From Candidatus Sulfopaludibacter sp. SbA3 (GTDB taxonomy: Bacteria; Acidobacteriota; Terriglobia; 20CM-2-55-15), in assembly GCA_945861845.1 (NCBI GenBank), contig CAMAWS010000235.1, positions 1-5,920 of the forward strand: DNA of 5,920 bases, read 5' to 3'. The notes under the pieces were generated by a model, which was given only the letters and a program-made list of their open reading frames with translations, was not told the origin of the DNA and did not search any database. Of this stretch, positions 1 through 5,920 are shown piece by piece (position 1 is the first letter of the stretch; every line of letters starts with the position of its first letter). The position numbers were made by a program, and so were the translations under genes.

Positions 1-299
1 ATCCCGAGGTTGACATTGTTGAAGACCTGAGTTTGAAAACCAGGCAACTCCGCGTTGATCGTATAGGTTCCCGTCTGCAGGCTGGCAAACTGATATGCCC
101 CCGCTTCATTGCTCACGACGGTACTCACGATTCCTGTCGCAACATTGGTCGCGGTGATCGTCACTCCTGGAATCAGGGCGCTCGTGGCGTCTGAAACCGT
201 CCCGCCTACCGTGGCATTGCTGGTCTGCGCGAACACTGGAGTAGAAAGAGACAGGCACAACAACGCGAACGTTAACGCAGCTTTCAATGGTTCCTTCAT
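1..299 (-). CDS. Oar-like TonB-dependent receptor, N-terminal fragment
   Basis: Only the first 99 codons are inside the window; the gene continues past the left edge. The ATG at 299-297 opens a clear Sec signal peptide: MKEPLK, a hydrophobic core FALLCLSLS, then PVFA with likely cleavage after A24. From about residue 31 a carboxypeptidase-regulatory-like beta-sandwich follows (VGGTVSDATSALIPGVTITA, then EAGAYQFASLQTGTYT and the ELPGFQT turn). This layout is the standard start of Oar-type receptors, in which the sandwich precedes a TonB plug and a 22-stranded outer-membrane barrel. Such proteins are usually about 1000-1200 residues and their substrates are mostly unknown. The start is supported by a GGGAGGGG Shine-Dalgarno and the signal peptide. 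An in-frame ATG at 380-378 would add 27 residues ahead of the signal peptide and is less likely. The plug and barrel are not visible, so the receptor call rests on the N-terminus alone. Confidence 0.85.
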   Translation of the reverse strand, partial: MKEPLKAALTFALLCLSLSTPVFAQTSNATVGGTVSDATSALIPGVTITATNVATGIVSTVVSNEAGAYQFASLQTGTYTINAELPGFQTQVFNNVNLG

Positions 300-303
300 A
301 GAT

Positions 304-311
304 CCCCTCCC
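304..311 (-). promoter_or_regulatory. Ribosome binding site of the left-edge receptor gene
   Basis: On the minus strand GGGAGGGG lies 4 bases before the ATG at 299-297. It is purine-rich and close to the Shine-Dalgarno consensus. It decides between this start and the in-frame upstream ATG at 380-378, which has only a GGG directly abutting it. Confidence 0.75.
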
Positions 312-389
312 AGGGAAGACGCTTGCATCGACGGTGATCTCACAGCCGGGCCGTTGCCGAGGCCATAAAGAATACTTCATCCCAGTCTG

Positions 390-402
390 ACGAAATTTTC
401 GT
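390..402. repeat. Short inverted repeat in the receptor leader
   Basis: ACGAAA and TTTCGT are exact reverse complements around a single central base. The site begins about 15 bases downstream of the predicted transcription start at 417. It could be a small operator half-site pair or chance. As an RNA hairpin it would be too tight, because the central loop is one base. No regulator can be named. Confidence 0.3.
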
Positions 403-423
403 GCCGGAAACAGAAGTGAACGG

Positions 424-452
424 AGTCTATGCCCGGTGGCGAAAGGTGTCAA
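424..452 (-). promoter_or_regulatory. Sigma-70-type promoter for the left-edge receptor gene
   Basis: On the minus strand a perfect -35 TTGACA (452-447) is followed by a 17-base spacer and a -10 TAGACT (429-424), which matches TATAAT at four of six positions. The expected transcription start is near the A at 417, leaving a leader of about 118 bases before the ATG at 299. The -35 begins only 21 bases after the stop codon of the upstream beta-rich gene, and no intrinsic terminator is seen between them. Read-through from the cytochrome operon is therefore possible, but the receptor has its own strong-looking promoter. Confidence 0.75.
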
Positions 453-473
453 TCCATTGAGCCGGACGGACGC

Positions 474-1136
474 TTATCGGGACAGCGGCGCCAATGGGAG
501 AACGAATACAAGGGAGAAGGACCAGCGGCTCGCATTATCCAGATACGTCTGGTTCCCGAAGCGGTCGCCGGCCCGCGGCAGGCCCGAGGCAACGTAGTCG
601 AGCGAAGTTTCGATTTCGACGTCCTTCAGCCACGGGCGATTCGTCCATTTGAGGAACGCAACGGCGGTATCCAGCTCAAGATCGAGTTTGTGCGAATAAC
701 CGCCGGAATTGTGCGGACGCCCGCCGGGACTGTACTTGTCGATGATGTCCACGTGGCTGGAGGCCCAGGCCTTGGTTTCTTCAGAGCGGAGCCAGTGAAA
801 ATTGACTTCACTCTCCATTTCCGGAGAACTTCCCTTCAGAAATGGCCGGATGATCGTCTCAACAGTGAAGCTGGTCCTTGGAATGGTGGTGGGCACGCCG
901 AGCGCAATAACAGTCTCGAAGATTCGTTCCCGCTCGGCCCTCCGCACGACCGTTTTGCCCTGACTGTCAGTTTCGGCAATCCGGGGCGCGCGGAACAGAT
1001 TTTCCCAGGTGAAGGTCGGTTCGACTTTCAGGTCCGGTGCGCACAGGACAAAACATTTCCTGTCTTGCCCCTGAGCCGGCATCGGCAGGAGGTCACACCA
1101 GAGGAGCGCCGCAAGGACCGTGCATCTACCGATCAT
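474..1136 (-). CDS. Exported beta-rich protein, possible small outer-membrane barrel
   Basis: This 220-residue protein belongs to no named family I can identify with confidence. Residues 1-23 form a signal peptide (MIGRCTVLAALLW core, then PMPAQG with likely cleavage before Q24). The mature part has alternating, amphipathic segments suggestive of beta-strands at roughly 37-45, 71-81, 88-97, 106-115, 130-144, 151-163 and 204-217. It ends in WSFSLVFVLPLAPLSR, which resembles the closing strand of a barrel although the last residue is Arg rather than the usual aromatic. Two cysteines (C28, C32) sit just after the signal peptide in a C-x3-C arrangement; no lipobox or CXXCH is present. The gene begins 9 bases after the cytochrome stop, so the two are almost certainly co-transcribed and translationally coupled. 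An accessory outer-membrane or periplasmic partner of the octahaem cytochrome is the natural inference. It could equally be a soluble beta-sandwich. Confidence 0.8.
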   Translation of the reverse strand: MIGRCTVLAALLWCDLLPMPAQGQDRKCFVLCAPDLKVEPTFTWENLFRAPRIAETDSQGKTVVRRAERERIFETVIALGVPTTIPRTSFTVETIIRPFLKGSSPEMESEVNFHWLRSEETKAWASSHVDIIDKYSPGGRPHNSGGYSHKLDLELDTAVAFLKWTNRPWLKDVEIETSLDYVASGLPRAGDRFGNQTYLDNASRWSFSLVFVLPLAPLSR

Positions 1137-1140
1137 CAGG

Positions 1141-1147
1141 CCTCCCT
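1141..1147 (-). promoter_or_regulatory. Ribosome binding site overlapping the cytochrome stop codon
   Basis: On the minus strand AGGGAGG begins inside the TAG stop of the cytochrome (1148-1146) and ends 4 bases before the ATG at 1136-1134. This overlap fixes the start of the 220-residue protein and indicates translational coupling with the octahaem gene. Confidence 0.75.
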
Positions 1148-3293
1148 ATTTGAAGGGCAATTCGTTCACGGTATGGCACGTCCCGCAGGCCGCCGTGTAT
1201 GGAATCGGCATGGCGCGGCCCGGCGGGACGCCGCGAACGGCCACGTTCGTCTTCAGAGGCACGTCGAATACGTGAGACCTCAATGTGCCCTGCCAATAGG
1301 CGCTGTTCTCTTCGTCCTGGGCGCTGGCATAAGGAGGCGTCTTTATCATCCTGCCGAAATCTCCGGCAACGCCGCCGGTGTTGGCGGTCCCCGGCATATG
1401 GCAGTCGATGCAGCGGGTCTGACGGCCTTTCATTTTCGCGTTCAGCCTGGACTCCATATGCGAGAGCACATCCACGGCATGACATCGCTGACACAGGGGG
1501 GAAGCGGAATCATCGGGGTCATGCATCAGGAAGCGGGTGTATTGGCCGCCGCCATGCAGGTCGTGGCAATCCGAGCAGGAAACCAGCAGACGATCGTTGC
1601 GGTACATCGTCGACTTAAGGAAGTCCGCGTACTGTTGGTGGGGCTTGTTCGAGTGAATGTCATCGGCCCAGATATTGTCCTCCCGTCCCTGCCCCCGCAT
1701 TGTCGGCCCCTTTTTGACCGGGTCGGTGTACTTCGTAATCAACTCGTGGCGGCTGATTCCAGGCCTGGCCAGTTCACCTGTCTCGCTGATCGCCTGCGTA
1801 TAGCCTTCCGTCGGTCCGCCATACCCCTGCCTTCGGTCGTGGCACCGGCCGCAAACAACGCTGGACCGCTCCGCCGAAAGATATTTCGGGTTGACGATGA
1901 ACCGGGACCGGCCGCCGTTGGCCACGTGCTCGGATCCGGGACCGTGGCAGCTTTCGCACCCGACGTTGATCTCGTCCGGCGAGGGATCGTCGTCAATATT
2001 CATTTCGCCTCCCGGATCGTCGACCGCGCGCACGAGAAGCTGGCCCGTCGCCGAATCCCGATAGCGCTCCCAGCCCGTCAAATGGCAGGCGGCGCACATG
2101 GTCTGCACGGCATTCGTATTCACAGGCGGAGCCGTCAACAGGTCGTCGGGCGTACCGTAGCCGCCGTCGGCGCCGGCGGACCACCACATGTAGAACTTGT
2201 AATCGTGCCAGACGCGCCGATCCCGGTTCAGCCTGTCGTCACGCCCCGTCATGTTGTACCGGAGCACGGTGTACCATCCCTGACGGTTTCCCAGACCGGG
2301 CGGAACCGAGACGATGTACCGCTGATCGTGAACCGCTCCGCCGTAAAGGAGCTTGATCTCCAGGTGCGCCGGGCTATTGGGGTCCCGAGGATTCAAGCGG
2401 TTCACCATAGTGATGTAGTACTTGTTGGTCGCTGCGTTCTTCCACAGATAGACATCGGCGTAGGGGGTCGTGATCGGCAGACGGGCGTCGCCGAAGGCCC
2501 GCAACTTGAACTTGTCGTCGCCCCGGGCCGAATCGTAGTCCCCCAGCTCGAGACGCGTTCCGCGGGTGTAGTCGCCGGCCGCGGGGAACGAGCCGAGCGC
2601 GTTGAAATAGTCCGGGTGTCGCGAAAAATCCTGCATCTTTCCCGGCGCCCCCGGAACGGTCCATCCGAGCTTGTGCGCCGTCTGCTGCCAGTGCTCCTTA
2701 TCCTTGTGGCAGGCAAGACACGCCGAGCTGCCGGCATAACGGGCGGCTGCCGGCGGACTGCTCGAGACCTTTATCGTCATCGATCGGCCGCGCAATTGGT
2801 CTCCTGAATAGCTTCGCCGGCTCTGGTCTCCGCCTGGCAGGTGCTCGGTATCCTGCGGCCCGGGCATGACGTGAATGAAGAACTTGCCATCGGGAACGTT
2901 CGCGATCGCGAAGTTGCCCCTGGCGTCGGTCCGGGCTTGTGGAAACTGCATGCCGCGAAGCCGAATCGCATCTTCCAGCGGTTCATCGTAGGCTTCCGCT
3001 GGAAATGGCGGAACGTAGATCGCGCTAGCCGTGATCTGTGTGCTGAGGTCCATTGCCGCGGCTGGAACGAGATGGACGATCGCGCCGGCAACAGGATGGC
3101 CGGCGTTGGCGGCGCCACCAACGGACCCGGTTGCGGAAGCGCTCACGACTTGTCCCGTGAACTGGACTCTCGGCCTGACCGCCTGAGTGGCTGGACTAGC
3201 CGGAGTGGCCCGAAGAATCAGTCCCGCAATCAGCGTTGCAACGAGCGGTGAGATGGTGAGCCAGAATCTTCGCCTGGCGCCCGGCGCCTGCAT
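1146..3293 (-). CDS. Secreted octahaem c-type cytochrome with N-terminal carboxypeptidase-regulatory-like domain
   Basis: The 715-residue product carries eight CXXCH haem c motifs: CLACH at 192-196, CAACH 400-404, CESCH 446-450, CGRCH 481-485, CSDCH 573-577, CQRCH 601-605, CIDCH 628-632 and CGTCH 703-707. All 16 cysteines belong to these motifs, and no CXXCK is present. An export signal with RRRFW and a hydrophobic stretch (about 10-28) precedes a possible SPA cleavage site at 33-35. The RRRF resembles a Tat motif, but c-type cytochromes normally use Sec. Residues 43-145 look like a carboxypeptidase-regulatory/transthyretin-like beta-sandwich (QFTGQVV, GAIVHLVP, DARGNFAIANVPDG). A roughly 200-residue region without cysteines separates haems 1 and 2 and includes IKLLYGGAVHDQRY. 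Conserved-looking histidines (TAH207, DDIH547, DLH580, SH612, RSH674) are candidate distal ligands. It probably works in periplasmic or surface electron transfer; donor and acceptor are unknown. The lack of CXXCK argues against NrfA-like or octahaem nitrite or tetrathionate reductases. The start is the first ATG after a -10 box, with a weak AAGTGAGAA Shine-Dalgarno. Confidence 0.93.
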   Translation of the reverse strand: MQAPGARRRFWLTISPLVATLIAGLILRATPASPATQAVRPRVQFTGQVVSASATGSVGGAANAGHPVAGAIVHLVPAAAMDLSTQITASAIYVPPFPAEAYDEPLEDAIRLRGMQFPQARTDARGNFAIANVPDGKFFIHVMPGPQDTEHLPGGDQSRRSYSGDQLRGRSMTIKVSSSPPAAARYAGSSACLACHKDKEHWQQTAHKLGWTVPGAPGKMQDFSRHPDYFNALGSFPAAGDYTRGTRLELGDYDSARGDDKFKLRAFGDARLPITTPYADVYLWKNAATNKYYITMVNRLNPRDPNSPAHLEIKLLYGGAVHDQRYIVSVPPGLGNRQGWYTVLRYNMTGRDDRLNRDRRVWHDYKFYMWWSAGADGGYGTPDDLLTAPPVNTNAVQTMCAACHLTGWERYRDSATGQLLVRAVDDPGGEMNIDDDPSPDEINVGCESCHGPGSEHVANGGRSRFIVNPKYLSAERSSVVCGRCHDRRQGYGGPTEGYTQAISETGELARPGISRHELITKYTDPVKKGPTMRGQGREDNIWADDIHSNKPHQQYADFLKSTMYRNDRLLVSCSDCHDLHGGGQYTRFLMHDPDDSASPLCQRCHAVDVLSHMESRLNAKMKGRQTRCIDCHMPGTANTGGVAGDFGRMIKTPPYASAQDEENSAYWQGTLRSHVFDVPLKTNVAVRGVPPGRAMPIPYTAACGTCHTVNELPFK

Positions 3294-3322
3294 GTGGTTC
3301 TCACTTTCTTATGGAACGGGCC

Positions 3323-3328
3323 ATTATA
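3323..3328 (-). promoter_or_regulatory. Consensus -10 box of the cytochrome operon
   Basis: On the minus strand a perfect TATAAT lies 29 bases before the cytochrome ATG at 3293. Transcription would start near 3316 with a leader of about 20 bases. No good -35 hexamer is found at 16-18 bases upstream (the sequence there is AATGAT or similar), and there is no extended -10 TG. The promoter may therefore depend on an activator. The -35 position coincides with one arm of the inverted repeat at 3338-3375. Confidence 0.55.
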
Positions 3329-3337
3329 GGCGCATCA

Positions 3338-3375
3338 GCGGCGGCATCATTGAATAAATAGGATGATGCCGCCGC
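3338..3375. repeat. Perfect 13-bp inverted repeat upstream of the cytochrome gene
   Basis: The arms GCGGCGGCATCAT (3338-3350) and ATGATGCCGCCGC (3363-3375) are exact reverse complements separated by a 12-base AT-rich spacer. No T-run follows on either strand, so it is not a typical terminator. It sits immediately upstream of the TATAAT box, and its proximal arm covers the expected -35 position. A further GCATCA core at 3332-3337 repeats the arm core (3344-3349) in the same orientation 12 bases away. This suggests an operator or activator site with more than one half-site. Alternatively it may be a dispersed intergenic palindrome of the genome. Confidence 0.7.
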
Positions 3376-3423
3376 ACCGTCGAGATCTGTGCTGTAGTGC
3401 ATCCATACTTGCAAGGGGCGTAC

Positions 3424-3462
3424 AAAAAGCAAAATCCCCTGCCAGGCAACGGCAGGGGATTT
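3424..3462 (-). terminator. Intrinsic terminator after the right-hand receptor gene
   Basis: A perfect 12-bp stem (3432-3443 with 3451-3462, core CCCCTGCC/GGCAGGGG) encloses a 7-base loop. On the minus strand it is followed by T4, GC and T5. This is a textbook Rho-independent terminator, 54 bases after the receptor stop codon. It separates the receptor transcript from the cytochrome operon. Confidence 0.92.
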
Positions 3463-3515
3463 CGCGTACAGTTCAGAAGAAACCGGCCGAATCCTCGACC
3501 GGCTTGTCACGCTGG

Positions 3516-3935
3516 CTAGAAATTCAGCCGGGCATTCATCACGAAGATCCGATTGCCGCCCGCCGCTGTGATCCGCCCGAAGCTCGTGGAATTGATGTTC
3601 ACAATGGGATTCCCGAAATTCGGGTGGTTCAGGATGTTGTTCGCATCCACACGAAGTTCGAACTCCTTGGTCTCGGTAATCCGGACGCGCTTGATCAGGT
3701 TTATATCCAACCCGAGCAGTGGCGGACCCTGGATCCATCTCAGTCCAAGACTGCCGACCTGTCCGGGCGCCGGATTCGCGAGGAGAAGTTTTCCCTGCGA
3801 ATCCGTGATGGCCTTGTTACTGAATGATCCGCTGAGTGCATTCAAGGCCGAAACACCGGCTACCGCCGGATCGGTAATTTGCTGAAGGCCGGGGAAGTAG
3901 GTCACGCCATTGGCCACCTTGGTGACTTGCCCCAT
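3516..3935 (-). CDS. Oar-like TonB-dependent receptor, C-terminal piece after a frame break
   Basis: This reading frame holds the last strands of the receptor barrel whose main part is read in the neighbouring frame (3902-5920). It has receptor-typical phrases: VANGVTYFPGLQQI, then the characteristic ELRVDANNILNHPNFGNP region, and the ending FVMNARLNF. The terminal Phe is the usual recognition residue for outer-membrane barrel assembly. The ATG at 3935 overlaps the upstream frame by 34 bases and has no Shine-Dalgarno, so it is unlikely to be an independent gene. It should be read as the 3' part of one receptor gene, continuing from about 3947 as FPKNMGQVTK. It stops at TAG 3518-3516, ahead of the intrinsic terminator. 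Whether the break is a real mutation, a sequence error or recoding cannot be settled from the window. Confidence 0.85.
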   Translation of the reverse strand: MGQVTKVANGVTYFPGLQQITDPAVAGVSALNALSGSFSNKAITDSQGKLLLANPAPGQVGSLGLRWIQGPPLLGLDINLIKRVRITETKEFELRVDANNILNHPNFGNPIVNINSTSFGRITAAGGNRIFVMNARLNF

Positions 3936-5920
3936 GTTCTTGGGAAACTCTCAACAATATTGGGTGTGCTGCTGGTGGTCGTCTGCCAGATCGTCGAGAT
4001 CGGTGCGGCAATGTTCAGAGGCGCACCGGAAGTCCAGCTGAAGACTCCACCGAACTGCCAACGCTCCACCAGCCGCTGAACGACTGCCGGAGCATTGCTG
4101 AGGAACGAGCGGTTGGGTCCGAACGGCAATTCGTACGTGCCGTTGCTGGTGAAGGCATGCGTCCGATGGAAAGAAGCCAACGCATGGTCCAATGCCAAAT
4201 TCCTGGGATCTCGTGGGGTCACGGCGCCGGCCGCTTCTCCTCCATTCAGTCCCAAAGTCCGGCTCCATGTATACGTCGACTGATTTGTGAAGCCCTTCGA
4301 CAAGCGCTTCGTGAATTGCATCTGAAGCGAATGGTATGTGGAACTGCTCGGGTTCGCGTGCAGAAACACCTGGCTGAACTGGGGATTGAGCACAAAGAAA
4401 GTCTCGGACAATCCACCGTTGCGGACGAACCCGCCGCCCTTCCCTGTAACGTTCACGCTGCGGTTCAGGAAATCCGCCAATTCACCGATGCTGCCGTTTG
4501 CAATGAACGCCCGAGTGGACGTGTATGCGCGCAAGGCGGCAGACCCTGTAACCGTGGTTCCGTTAACCACACCGGCGCCAGGAATATTGAGCCCCCTCAA
4601 CATTTGATCGAACAGCGGTGCATTGCCTCCTGCGCGGGTGGTGTTGAACGCATCGAGGAAACCGTTACTGGATATATTCACGCCATTGATCGGAAGCGCA
4701 TTCCAGAGCTTCGTGCCCTTGGTTCCGACGTAGGCGACGCTCAGCGACATGTCGCCGGGGAGCGCCCGCTGGATTTCAAAGTTGAAGTTTTGAACGTACG
4801 GGCTTACCCGGTTATCCGCCGCCCCCTGCATGACATCGCCCCGTTGCCCGTCCAGAGGAATTGGCTGGAGCGGCGCAAACTGATGGGGTATCGGCAGCGA
4901 AATGTTGGCCAGGGACAGGTAAGCTGCCTGCGTGTGAAAGATCCCGGTGTTTGTGGAACCCTCCTGGACGGTAGGAATTGAACCCGCAACGTCACGGATA
5001 GGGGTGCCGTACATCGGATTGCCCGGATAGGTCAAACCATAGCCGGCGCGAAGCACGGTCTTGTCCTTTTCGAACCACGGAAGCGACCAGCTCAGGCCCA
5101 CAGACGGAGCGAAGTTGTTCCAGTCGTCGTTCCATATTTGTTTGTCCGGATTGGGCGAATTCTTTCCGACAAGCTCCACAACCGTCGGTGCTCCGCAGGA
5201 GATTCCGCAAAGTCCTTTTTCTCCGCCGACGGTGCGTCCAAACAAGCCATTGGCTTCCCACGGAACGCCGTAATACTCGTAATGGACACCGAGGTTGAGC
5301 GTCAACGACGGACGAATTTTCCAGTCATCCTTGAAAAACGTCGCGAACTCCTTGTTGCGATGGTCGCGCCGCCGGAATTTCACGCCGTCGGCGTAGCCGC
5401 GGAATACCAGATCCTTTGAGGTTCTCAGGTCGAACGCCTCTGCGATCCGGTTAATCGAGCCCGAGAGATCGGTCAACAGGTTTCGCGCCAATGTCTGATT
5501 GTTGGCGCTCAGGCCGGGTATGGCGGCATTGTCAATGCCCTGCACCGCCGCTCCACCAGCTCCGAGCGTAGCCAGCGGGAAGAAATTGCTGTCGTTCGCC
5601 GCGTTGGACCTGGCGGTTCGGAATTCGCCGCCCATCTTGAATGCGTGGACGCCCTTGGTGAAACTGATCGTATCTCCATACGTCTCGAGGGGGCTTGTGT
5701 GCTCACGGGTGGCGCCGTCTGCCGAGGCCCAAAACATGAAGTTGTTCGGGAAGAGCGTGGTGACGACGCCGAACGGCACGCCGTTGCTCTTGGGAAGCAG
5801 GTTATACGACTCTTGTCCCTTCGGGCCGGTCTCCTCGCTTTCGCTGTGTCTTCCAGCGAACATGGGCCCCCAGGCATACTGCTTCGTCCGCTTATACCCG
5901 ACGCGAAGTTCGTTCACGAC
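3902..5920 (-). CDS. Oar-like TonB-dependent receptor, barrel portion, 5' end off window, frame broken at 3' end
   Basis: The frame is open to the right edge. The GTG at 5917 lies inside the phrase VVNELRVGYKRT, an internal motif of Oar-like receptors, so the true start is outside and a few hundred residues (signal peptide, regulatory-like domain, plug) are missing. Visible barrel signatures in order are FFKDDWKIRPSLTLNLGVHYE, FAPSVGLSW, VLRAGYGLTY, SPYVQNFNFEIQRALPGDM with SVAYVGTKGTKLW, STYHSLQMQFTKRLSKGF, YTWSRTLG, RDPRNLALDHALASFHRTH and RWQFGGVFSWTSGAPLNI. These match the common acidobacterial TonB-dependent receptor family, which sits in the outer membrane and takes up ligands through TonB-ExbBD energy. 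The ligand is not predictable. The frame ends in non-homologous RTWGKSPRWPMA and a stop at 3904-3902, while the expected continuation is found in the -1 frame from about 3947. If the break is real, the product loses about the last 140 residues and the terminal Phe, and probably does not fold. Confidence 0.92.
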   Translation of the reverse strand, partial: VVNELRVGYKRTKQYAWGPMFAGRHSESEETGPKGQESYNLLPKSNGVPFGVVTTLFPNNFMFWASADGATREHTSPLETYGDTISFTKGVHAFKMGGEFRTARSNAANDSNFFPLATLGAGGAAVQGIDNAAIPGLSANNQTLARNLLTDLSGSINRIAEAFDLRTSKDLVFRGYADGVKFRRRDHRNKEFATFFKDDWKIRPSLTLNLGVHYEYYGVPWEANGLFGRTVGGEKGLCGISCGAPTVVELVGKNSPNPDKQIWNDDWNNFAPSVGLSWSLPWFEKDKTVLRAGYGLTYPGNPMYGTPIRDVAGSIPTVQEGSTNTGIFHTQAAYLSLANISLPIPHQFAPLQPIPLDGQRGDVMQGAADNRVSPYVQNFNFEIQRALPGDMSLSVAYVGTKGTKLWNALPINGVNISSNGFLDAFNTTRAGGNAPLFDQMLRGLNIPGAGVVNGTTVTGSAALRAYTSTRAFIANGSIGELADFLNRSVNVTGKGGGFVRNGGLSETFFVLNPQFSQVFLHANPSSSTYHSLQMQFTKRLSKGFTNQSTYTWSRTLGLNGGEAAGAVTPRDPRNLALDHALASFHRTHAFTSNGTYELPFGPNRSFLSNAPAVVQRLVERWQFGGVFSWTSGAPLNIAAPISTIWQTTTSSTPNIVESFPRTWGKSPRWPMA
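3941..3947 (-). other. Frame-break point with slippery-like heptamer T-TTC-CCA
   Basis: On the minus strand the receptor frame reads AGT TTC CCA AGA and soon stops. The -1 frame reads TTT CCC AAG AAC ATG and continues the receptor to its natural end. The switch must lie between the -1-frame TGA at 3953-3951 and the zero-frame stop at 3904-3902. TTTCCCA fits the X-XXY-YYZ pattern of -1 slippage in the right phase. Loss of one base here (for example CCAAAG to CCAAG) is the simpler explanation. Confidence 0.6.

Noticed and set aside
346..364. GC-rich stretch in the receptor leader as a possible hairpin or terminator (GGCC...GGCC).
   Set aside because: Only about four pairs can form, with no T-run. 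It is not distinguishable from chance.
429..2807. A 792-codon open frame on the plus strand, longer than the cytochrome gene it overlaps.
   Set aside because: It lies antisense to the cytochrome and the 220-residue gene. Its translation is Arg/Val-rich with no domain, no signal and no Shine-Dalgarno before its ATG. The minus strand shows eight CXXCH motifs and a coherent operon, so this is a shadow typical of GC-rich coding DNA.
3266..3293. Tat export of the cytochrome, based on the RRRF near its N-terminus.
   Set aside because: Haem c is attached after Sec export in the periplasm and the motif is incomplete. A basic n-region of a Sec signal is the simpler reading.
3338..3375. Reading the 13-bp palindrome as a second terminator.
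   Set aside because: No T-run follows the hairpin on either strand, and it lies upstream of the promoter -10 rather than after a gene.
3301..3738. A 145-codon minus-strand open frame spanning the intergenic region.
   Set aside because: It overlaps the receptor 3' end in another frame and passes through the terminator and the palindrome. Its translation has no family features.
3363..3827. A 154-codon plus-strand open frame crossing the terminator and the receptor 3' end.
   Set aside because: It would run through the intrinsic terminator hairpin and antisense to the conserved receptor C-terminus. No Shine-Dalgarno or protein features support it.
4157..4981. A 274-codon open frame on the plus strand.
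   Set aside because: It is fully antisense to the receptor barrel, which has many family motifs. The plus-strand translation shows no recognisable domain.

Overview
The window reads as a piece of a chromosome from a moderately GC-rich Gram-negative bacterium, most likely an Acidobacteriota member. That placement is an inference. It rests on two Oar-type TonB-dependent receptor genes (signal peptide, carboxypeptidase-regulatory-like domain, large barrel with typical phrases such as FFKDDWK and NELRVGY) flanking a large multihaem cytochrome, a gene style common in that phylum. All recognisable genes lie on the minus strand. There are no RNA genes, insertion sequences or CRISPR arrays.

In transcription order (right to left): (1) 5920-3516 is the C-terminal two thirds or more of an Oar-like outer-membrane receptor. 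Its start is beyond the right edge. The frame is broken once near 3941-3947, so it reads as two overlapping pieces (3902-5920 and 3516-3935). It ends at a strong intrinsic terminator (3424-3462). (2) The 222-base gap 3294-3515 holds that terminator, a perfect 13-bp inverted repeat (3338-3375) and a consensus -10 box (3323-3328). (3) 3293-1146 encodes a 715-residue secreted octahaem c-type cytochrome. An Ig-like carboxypeptidase-regulatory-type domain precedes the haems, and a roughly 200-residue stretch separates haem 1 from haem 2. (4) 1136-474 starts 9 bases after it, with its Shine-Dalgarno overlapping the cytochrome stop codon. It encodes a 220-residue exported, beta-rich protein of no recognised family. 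(5) The 174-base gap 300-473 carries a near-consensus sigma-70-type promoter and a leader of about 118 bases. (6) 299-1 is the N-terminus of a second Oar-like receptor that runs off the left edge.

The cytochrome and the beta-rich protein look like a tight two-gene operon whose products both go to the envelope. A reasonable but untested idea is that they form an electron-transfer module at or across the outer membrane. The flanking receptors appear to be separate transcription units. The points most worth checking are the frame break at a sequence matching the X-XXY-YYZ slippery pattern, the palindrome overlying the expected -35 of the cytochrome promoter, and the domain architecture of the octahaem protein.
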